A stretch of DNA of 64,000 nt from JAKALX01 sp964508715. Its GTDB lineage: Bacteria; Chloroflexota; Dehalococcoidia; Tepidiformales; Tepidiformaceae. Within the stretch, counting starts at the first letter, position 1. Each line of letters opens with the position of its first letter. Location: assembly GCA_964508715.1 (NCBI GenBank), contig CAZDUX010000011.1, positions 1-64,000 on the forward strand, given 5' to 3'. Positions 58,969 through 64,000 of this stretch are shown piece after piece. The notes below the pieces were generated by a model, which was given only the letters and a program-made list of their open reading frames with translations, was not told where the DNA came from and searched no databases. The translations under genes and the position numbers were made by a program.

Positions 58969-59160
58969 CAAACCAGCAGGGCGCGGGCTTCACTGCTCCC
59001 GGCCACGCGATAGCGTTTCTCCGTCCGCCAGGCCGCCTCGCGTCGCGTCGCGCTCAACGGCCCAACTGGCGATGGGATAGCGGGTCGCATCTCTCCCATT
59101 TCTGCGGATCCCCGGGGCCCGAGCTCTCTCTTCAGCCTTGCCAGCTACTGGCCGATGCTC

Positions 59161-59382
59161 CTACCATAGCGAAACACCCGCGAACGTGGCCGCGCTTATC
59201 AAGAGTGGGCAGAGGGATCCGGCCCTGCGAAGCCCCGGCAACCTGCCACCATCGGGCAAGGTGCCAACTCCGGTCTCCCGTCGCGGCGGGAGGAAGATGA
59301 GAGCGACTCCGCTCCCCACCATTACGGCCCACGCGGAAACGAGGAGTACCAGGATGCCGTCCTCATTGGGCCGTATGGTCAT
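59161..59382 (-). CDS. Small membrane protein (73 aa), unknown
   Basis: The frame from ATG 59382 has GAGGGG 8 nt upstream. The first helix is I-L-V-L-L-V-S-A-W-A-V-M-V, and a second hydrophobic stretch lies near the C-terminus (L-L-I-S-A-A-T-F-A-G-V). Between them is a short basic/Gly-rich loop. No family was recognised. It lies between infA and threonine synthase on the opposite strand. Confidence 0.45.
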   Translation of the reverse strand: MTIRPNEDGILVLLVSAWAVMVGSGVALIFLPPRRETGVGTLPDGGRLPGLRRAGSLCPLLISAATFAGVSLW

Positions 59383-59488
59383 GCGCTAGCCCCTCGCCGA
59401 AGGGGCTTCCCGCTATCCACCCCCGATCCGCACCGATTTTGCGCGTGCCCTGCCGCACCCGCCATCCCGTGCCCATCGAACGCGGAGC

Positions 59489-60748
59489 ATGACCATGTCC
59501 TATGCAACTGCCCTTCGCTGTCGCGAATGTCATCGCGAATACCCACTCGCCGCACAGCATGTCTGCGAGTTCTGTTTCGGCCCCGTCGAAGTCACCTACG
59601 ACTACGACGCTATCCGCCAGGGAGTCACGCGCGAGCGTATCCAGGCCGGCCCGGCCAGCCTCTGGCGGTACCGCGATTTTCTCCCGGTCGACCCCGACGC
59701 CGCCATCGACATCGGCGCCGGCTTCACCCCGCTCGTTCGTGCGCGAAACCTCGGCAAGGCGCTCGGCCTGAACAACCTCTACATCAAGAACGACACGGTG
59801 AACCCAACCTGGTCGTTCAAGGACCGTGTGGTTGCGGTGGCCGCGAGCCGCGCCCGCGAGCTTGGATTCGAGAAACTGGCCTGCGCGAGCACGGGCAACC
59901 TGGCCAACAGCGTCAGCGCCCACGCCGCCGCCGCCGGGATGGAGGCCGTTGTCTTCATCCCCCACGACCTCGAGGCCGGCAAGGTCGTCGGTTCGGCCAT
60001 CTACAATCCGACACTCGTCAAGGTTCGCGGCAACTACGACGCGGTGAACCGGCTCTGCGCGGAGCTCTCTTCCACCTATCCCTGGGCGTTCGTGAACGTG
60101 AACGTGCGGCCCTACTACAGCGAAGGCTCGAAGACGCTCGGGTTCGAGGTCGCCGAGCAGCTTGGCTGGCGGGCGCCGGACCACTGTGTCGTCCCAATCG
60201 CCAGCGGTTCGCTCTTCGTGAAGATCAAGAAGGGGTTCGAAGAGCTGGCGAAGGCGGGCCTCATCGAGCCAACGAAGACGCGCATGAGCGGCGCGCAGGC
60301 CACCGGCTGTTCGCCGGTTGCTACCGCGTGGGAGGAGGGTTCGATGAACTTCCGGCCCCAGCGCCCCGACACCATCGCCAAGTCGCTCGCCATTGGCAAC
60401 CCGGCCGACGGCTACTACTCGCTCGTCCAGCTGCGCGATACGGGCGGCGCCTGCGGCAACGTGAGCGACCCCGAGATCGTGGCCGGGATGAAGCTCCTTG
60501 CCGAGACCGAGGGCATCTTCGCCGAAACTGCCGGCGGCGTGACCGTTGCCTCGCTCAAACAGCTTGCCGAACAGGGTAGAATTGGGCCCGACGAGGTGAC
60601 GGTGGCGTTCATCACCGGGGCCGGCTTCAAGACCATCGAGGCCGTCACCGGGGCGCTCGAGCCCCCGCTCGAGATCGACGCCACCGTCAGCAGCTTCGAG
60701 CACGCCTTCGAGGCGCGCGGCGCGGCTGCACTCGTGGGTGCGAACTAA
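59489..60748 (+). CDS. thrC: Threonine synthase
   Basis: This 419-residue PLP enzyme normally makes threonine from O-phosphohomoserine. An N-terminal zinc ribbon (Cys 11, 14, 26, 29) precedes the PLP-binding block S-F-K-D-R (Lys 111), with C-A-S-T-G-N-L-A-N and a late F-I-T-G-A-G. The zinc ribbon is found in one class of threonine synthases. A NIL-domain gene overlaps the stop by one base, and a MoaD/ThiS-like gene follows. The context therefore raises the question of whether a sulfur substrate is used instead. Confidence 0.9.
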   Translation: MTMSYATALRCRECHREYPLAAQHVCEFCFGPVEVTYDYDAIRQGVTRERIQAGPASLWRYRDFLPVDPDAAIDIGAGFTPLVRARNLGKALGLNNLYIKNDTVNPTWSFKDRVVAVAASRARELGFEKLACASTGNLANSVSAHAAAAGMEAVVFIPHDLEAGKVVGSAIYNPTLVKVRGNYDAVNRLCAELSSTYPWAFVNVNVRPYYSEGSKTLGFEVAEQLGWRAPDHCVVPIASGSLFVKIKKGFEELAKAGLIEPTKTRMSGAQATGCSPVATAWEEGSMNFRPQRPDTIAKSLAIGNPADGYYSLVQLRDTGGACGNVSDPEIVAGMKLLAETEGIFAETAGGVTVASLKQLAEQGRIGPDEVTVAFITGAGFKTIEAVTGALEPPLEIDATVSSFEHAFEARGAAALVGAN

Positions 60749-61014
60749 TGCCCGAACGGAGTGGCCCATCCATGGCGACCAATCGCGTCCGCTTCACCTT
60801 TCCCGAAGAGCAGATCAAGGAACCGGTGATCTACCGCATCGGCCATGAATTCAACGTCATCACGAACGTCCGCATGGCCGACGTCGATGAGCAGACCGGC
60901 TGGGTGCTGCTCGAAATCGAAGGCGAACCCGCCGAAATCCAGCGCGCCATCGCCTGGGCGCAGGAACATGGCGTTCGCGTCGACCCCGTGGCCGGCGACA
61001 TGGTCGAGGGTTAG
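60748..61014 (+). CDS. NIL domain protein
   Basis: This 88-residue protein has the NIL fold pattern (R-V-R-F-T-F-P-E-E, E-P-V-I-Y-R, N-V-I-T-N-V-R-M-A-D-V). It also shows the strand-turn-strand G-W-V-L-L-E-I-E-G typical of the domain in methionine ABC ATPases and sulfur-metabolism proteins. The ATG overlaps the stop of thrC (TAATG). An internal ATG at 60772 is a second choice. NIL proteins are linked to homocysteine or methionine synthesis in several anaerobes. Confidence 0.88.
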   Translation: MPERSGPSMATNRVRFTFPEEQIKEPVIYRIGHEFNVITNVRMADVDEQTGWVLLEIEGEPAEIQRAIAWAQEHGVRVDPVAGDMVEG

Positions 61015-61089
61015 ACCCATCCCCTGCTGAGTGCCGTCCCTGGCGACTCGCAACCAGCAACCCGCATCTTGCAACTCCGGAGGACTTCC

Positions 61090-61368
61090 GTGCCCGTTAC
61101 TGTCCGTATCCCGCAGCCCCTTCGCAACCTGACCGGCAACCAGCCGACCGTGCCCGCCGGTGGCGACACCCTCGCCGCCTGCATCACCGACCTCGAAGCG
61201 AAGTACCCCGGCTTCCGTGAGCGGATGATGGATGACGGCGGCCAGCTTCGCCGCTTTGTCAACGTTTATGTCAATGGCGACGATGTGCGCTTCATCGATG
61301 GCCTCGCCACGGCGCTCAAGGATGGCGACGAGGTCAGCATCGTGCCGGCGGTTGCGGGCGGAGCGTAG
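61090..61368 (+). CDS. MoaD/ThiS family sulfur carrier protein
   Basis: This 92-residue ubiquitin-like protein starts at GTG 61090 with GGAGGA upstream. Blocks V-T-V-R-I-P-Q-P-L-R-N-L-T-G, I-T-D-L-E-A-K-Y-P-G-F and V-N-G-D-D-V-R-F are typical. It ends A-V-A-G-G-A: the Gly-Gly carrier tail is followed by one alanine, so it may be processed before activation. The operon with thrC and NIL suggests that it donates sulfur in amino acid synthesis. It could also belong to molybdopterin synthesis. Confidence 0.85.
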   Translation: MPVTVRIPQPLRNLTGNQPTVPAGGDTLAACITDLEAKYPGFRERMMDDGGQLRRFVNVYVNGDDVRFIDGLATALKDGDEVSIVPAVAGGA

Positions 61369-61376
61369 GAGCCGCG

Positions 61377-62399
61377 CTACCGCCGCCGGTCGGGCCAGGC
61401 GAGGACGAGCCAGATCGCGAGCAGTCCGCCGGCAATCACGATGAGCGGCGAAACCGTATGGCCGCCTCCACGCTGAACGAGGACGCCCGAACCCGTCGAT
61501 GGTGCGAGCGGTGTCGCGTTCGCGCCGGGCGTGCGAGCACCTGCCGCCGTGCTCATGGGGGTTGGGCTCGGCGCCGGCGTGGGGGTCGCGGTTGGCTCGG
61601 CGGGCTTCGCGGGCACGACCGTGGGTGTCGGTGTCGAGACGATACTCGGCCGGCTCCCGGACGTGCCCGTAGACTGCGTCGCGGTTGGCCTGGGCCCCTC
61701 AGTCGCGGTCGGGGTGGGGGTTTCGAACTCCTGGTTCTCATCATCGAGGTCTGGCGGCACGATCTCGATGCGGTAGGTCGCGTTCTCCTTCGCCGGTTGC
61801 AGGACGACGACGAAGAGCGGGCAGACGAACGTGTCGCCCGGAGCGATGGTGTAGCGGAGCCCCGGGCCGGTGAGTGTCGCGGGCCCGCTGCAGAACTGGC
61901 CAACCTCCGCAGCGGTGCGCCCGCCTGCGACGATGTCGATATCGGAGCGCTGGCAGCCACTGACATTGCACGTGGCGGTCGCGTTCGCTTCGAGCGAGCC
62001 CAGGTCGACCCGGATCGGGTTCGAGCCGGTGTTGGAGACGCCGAGGAAGTAGACACACCCGGCGTAGGGATAGCCGTTGCCCACATTCAGCTCGACGGTG
62101 GCCGGCTGCATCGTCGCGGCACAGGTGACGAGCGGGGGCATCGGCGGCACGAGGTCCGGGCCGGCGTAGACGTACGTGTCGAGCGCATCGGTCGGGCCGG
62201 CCGCTGCAAACGAGACGATCTCGTAGCCGCCGCTCCCGCCCGGAGTGCCCACGACGAAGGGCGTGGTGTTAGCCCGGTTGTAGATGCTCCATGTCGCTTC
62301 GAGGGGGGCGGCCGAACCCGCCTGGAAGCCGACACCGCCGACGAGCGAGACAACGATCGCGATTGCGGCCGCGAGGGTCCAGCGCACTGATCGCGTCAT
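61377..62399 (-). CDS. Secreted surface protein with Pro/Thr-rich stalk, SipW-cluster
   Basis: The 340-residue product has an N-terminal signal/anchor (W-T-L-A-A-A-I-A-I-V-V-S-L), then a beta-rich domain with six cysteines. A long P/T/A-rich stalk (T-P-T-P-T-V-V-P, A-T-P-T-P-A-P-S-P) precedes a C-terminal membrane helix (V-I-A-G-G-L-L-A-I-W-L-V-L). No LPxTG sortase motif is seen. ATG 62399 is used, with GGGAAGGGCGGGG upstream. It lies downstream of the SipW-type peptidase and another secreted protein on the same strand. Confidence 0.75.
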   Translation of the reverse strand: MTRSVRWTLAAAIAIVVSLVGGVGFQAGSAAPLEATWSIYNRANTTPFVVGTPGGSGGYEIVSFAAAGPTDALDTYVYAGPDLVPPMPPLVTCAATMQPATVELNVGNGYPYAGCVYFLGVSNTGSNPIRVDLGSLEANATATCNVSGCQRSDIDIVAGGRTAAEVGQFCSGPATLTGPGLRYTIAPGDTFVCPLFVVVLQPAKENATYRIEIVPPDLDDENQEFETPTPTATEGPRPTATQSTGTSGSRPSIVSTPTPTVVPAKPAEPTATPTPAPSPTPMSTAAGARTPGANATPLAPSTGSGVLVQRGGGHTVSPLIVIAGGLLAIWLVLAWPDRRR

Positions 62400-62424
62400 T
62401 GGCGTGCCCCGCCCTTCCCGGTCT

Positions 62425-62456
62425 GCCGCGGGAGCCCGGCGGGAGCTCTCCGCGGC
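62425..62456 (-). promoter_or_regulatory. Hairpin upstream of the secreted surface protein gene
   Basis: GCCGCGG and CCGCGGC pair over 7 bp, with an inner GAGC/GCTC stem and one bulged base. It lies 26 nt before the start at 62399 on the minus strand, between the two secreted-protein genes. It has no T-tract and may tune expression between them. Confidence 0.4.
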
Positions 62457-62527
62457 AACCGGGATGCACACCTCCGCGGGTCGAGCGCGGATGTGGCGTG
62501 CGTCTCGAGTACGCCCTGCTCCGCCAT

Positions 62528-63589
62528 CTACCTGCCACCTCCGCCCGGGTTGGGAGTCGAAGGGAACTTGAGGATGCCGATGGATTCGCCCGGCTTATTG
62601 ACCACTTTGGGCGTTGGCATCGCCGTTGGCGTGCTGGTTGGCCGGGGTGTGGCCGTTGGCTCGGCATCGATGGACTTCGCGGCTTCCTCATCGTTCGATG
62701 GCGAGGCGTCGACGGTAACGATGGGGTTGCTGGTGCTGGCTGGCGGGCGGGCTCCCAGCGTCGTCCGCAGCGGCGCGGCACAGCTGGCGGGCTTTGGAAC
62801 AGCGACCGTGCCCGCGCCCAGCGGGCCGCTGCCGGAGACCTCCATGTATTTCGCGGTCACATTCTCGGTGGGGATGCCCGTGCCGGTGAGGGTGATGCTG
62901 AACTCGAGGGCGTTGAACGGGCCGTGGCCGGCGTTGGTGGCCTTCCACTTCACGAGCTTGCCCGCGGTATCGGGCGCGTAGGCCCAGGATGAGACGGGAT
63001 TCGTTCCCGGTGCGGGGTGCGTCTCGCTTTGCACCACGGCGTTGAGGGCGGGGTCGAAGCAGACGGGGAGCGCGATGTAATCGATGTTCTTTGCGCACGT
63101 TGGCCCGGCGATTCCCCCGCCCGAGAAGGTGTACGTGTAGGTCGTTTTCCCGCCTGCTTCGACCGGCGCCGACTTCAGGGCGATGACGTAGGGCTGGCAG
63201 GCGAACGAGCCGGTGCCGACGGAGCTCGAAAGCTGGAGCTCCTGGTACCAGAGGGTGTTCGCCGATTGCATGCGGACGAGCGCGAAGACGGAGAGCGCGA
63301 GCCCGAGGACGAGCGGCACCGCCGCGACCTGTGTCCGCCGTGCGAGCCGCCGGCCGGCCCCCGCGGGGATGCCGAAGCGCCCGGTGCGGTGGGTTCGCAG
63401 CCGCCGGGGCATGGGTGCCGGCGAGGGAGCGGTGGCAGCCGCCGGGGCAGCCGCATCGAGCGTATGGAGCGGAGCGCCGCCGTTCGTGGCATCGATCGTG
63501 AAGCCGGGGTCGGTTGTCCAGGTGGCATCGATGAGGAAGCCATCGGGCAGGGCCAGGTGCTGGAAGGGGTCGCGGAACGTGTCGTTCAT
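62528..63589 (-). CDS. Secreted protein, likely SipW-type signal peptidase substrate
   Basis: This 353-residue protein has about 80 cytoplasmic residues, then a transmembrane helix (V-P-L-V-L-G-L-A-L-S-V-F-A-L-V) with N-T-L-W-Y-Q-E-L-Q-L after it. The pattern of a hydrophobic helix followed by an A-N-T-x-W-Y-like boundary is seen in SipW-dependent surface proteins. The outer part is beta-rich with five cysteines, and a long T/P-rich tail ends in G-G-G-G-R. The ATG overlaps the stop of the peptidase gene (ATGA). Confidence 0.75.
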   Translation of the reverse strand: MNDTFRDPFQHLALPDGFLIDATWTTDPGFTIDATNGGAPLHTLDAAAPAAATAPSPAPMPRRLRTHRTGRFGIPAGAGRRLARRTQVAAVPLVLGLALSVFALVRMQSANTLWYQELQLSSSVGTGSFACQPYVIALKSAPVEAGGKTTYTYTFSGGGIAGPTCAKNIDYIALPVCFDPALNAVVQSETHPAPGTNPVSSWAYAPDTAGKLVKWKATNAGHGPFNALEFSITLTGTGIPTENVTAKYMEVSGSGPLGAGTVAVPKPASCAAPLRTTLGARPPASTSNPIVTVDASPSNDEEAAKSIDAEPTATPRPTSTPTAMPTPKVVNKPGESIGILKFPSTPNPGGGGR

Positions 63590-64000
63590 TGTGTCCGTCC
63601 CAACAGCTCGTTGAACTTGATGGGGATCCAGCCGACCTTGGGGAAGCGGCCGATGTACGAACCGATGAGCTGCTTGTCGGTCACCGGCATCAGGTCTTCG
63701 GTATTGTTGTTGTCGCCCTTGAAGACGAACTGGCGCTCGCCGTTCTCGCTCTTCTGGATGGCGACGACGCGGTGGAGGACGCGCTGGCGGTTGGGCAGTT
63801 CGTAGAGAATGATGTCGCCGACCTTGACGGTATCGGGGTCGACGCGGCCGACGAGGACGACGTCGCCCTGGTTGATGCGCGGCTCCATGGAGTGGCTGGG
63901 GACGAAGGCGGGCCGGTAGCCGAAGAAGCCGAAGCTGAACCAGAAGATGCCGAGGGCGATGACGGCGGTGAGTACCCAGGCGACCGATGGGAGCCGGAAG
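63586..64000 (-). CDS. Signal peptidase I, SipW/ER type (5' end beyond window)
   Basis: The frame is open to the window edge, so the N-terminus lies outside. A transmembrane helix (W-V-L-T-A-V-I-A-L-G-I-F-W-F) precedes F-V-P-S-H-S-M-E-P, where the Ser before Met is the catalytic nucleophile. The general-base position is histidine (V-L-H-R-V-V) rather than lysine, which marks the ER/archaeal/SipW type. F-K-G-D-N-N is the conserved late block. SipW-type enzymes process matrix fibre proteins; the two secreted proteins next door are likely substrates. Confidence 0.9.
   Translation of the reverse strand, partial: FRLPSVAWVLTAVIALGIFWFSFGFFGYRPAFVPSHSMEPRINQGDVVLVGRVDPDTVKVGDIILYELPNRQRVLHRVVAIQKSENGERQFVFKGDNNNTEDLMPVTDKQLIGSYIGRFPKVGWIPIKFNELLGRTQ

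Overview
The window is GC-rich bacterial chromosome, densely packed with genes on both strands. I infer a Chloroflexota-type organism (Dehalococcoidia/Tepidiforma-like). The reasons are the repertoire (CaiB/BaiF CoA-transferases, deazaflavin-type nitroreductases, Uma2 proteins, SipW-type secretion, large FtsX permeases), the frequent GTG/TTG starts, and many genes whose -10 box sits 6-9 nt before the start codon, which suggests leaderless mRNAs. No database search was possible, so taxonomy is inference. I saw no rRNA, tRNA, CRISPR array or transposase.

Layout. 1-3.6 kb (minus): two Tat-type solute-binding proteins, a CDF metal exporter and a DinB-like protein. 3.7-10.7 kb (plus): mfd, two CaiB/BaiF CoA-transferases and a NIPSNAP-like protein. 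10.7-15.0 kb (minus): a ferric-iron ABC importer with a possible iron box. 15.2-17.8 kb (plus): a Wzm/Wzt exporter with a family 2 glycosyltransferase. 17.8-21.5 kb: a YprB-like nuclease, a TetR-hydrolase-GNAT operon and a divergent deazaflavin reductase. 21.6-27.0 kb: a membrane HTH/SH3b protein, a DUF2269-like protein, a band-7 protein interrupted by an in-frame TAA, and UspA. 27.1-30.1 kb: a tandem duplication of a Uma2 gene, then rplK-rplA with a textbook terminator. 30.2-36.4 kb: GNAT, a MacB-like ABC pair, lipoproteins, a probable selenoprotein with UGA at the UxxC motif, a D,D-carboxypeptidase, a molybdopterin-domain protein and a nitroreductase-like protein. 36.5-47.8 kb: secreted and membrane proteins, an esterase, and two ~1125-residue FtsX permeases with two LolD-like ATPases. 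47.9-58.2 kb: DinB, nitroreductase, MerR, moaA, an ACAD10/11-like dehydrogenase, PPOX, split transketolase, a VapBC-like pair, PPi-type phosphofructokinase and an MBL hydrolase. 58.3-61.4 kb: an ORF with an in-frame TGA, infA, then threonine synthase-NIL-MoaD/ThiS. 61.4-64 kb (minus): a SipW-type signal peptidase with two secreted proteins.

How genes fit together. The iron importer genes form one unit. Wzm-Wzt-GT2 overlap by ATGA junctions and probably make and export a surface glycan. The two transketolase halves overlap by GTGA. Threonine synthase, NIL protein and sulfur carrier form a tight operon suggestive of sulfur-carrier-dependent amino acid synthesis. The signal peptidase overlaps its neighbouring secreted protein by ATGA, as expected for a dedicated surface-fibre secretion unit.

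Strongest leads. (1) A PrdB/GrdB-like selenoprotein at 33511-34404, with UGA followed by PVC and a hairpin that fits the bacterial SECIS rule. (2) A band-7 protein with three 74-residue tandem repeats and an in-frame TAA. (3) The thrC-NIL-MoaD operon. (4) The SipW-type surface-protein cluster. (5) A very recent tandem Uma2 duplication next to rplK.
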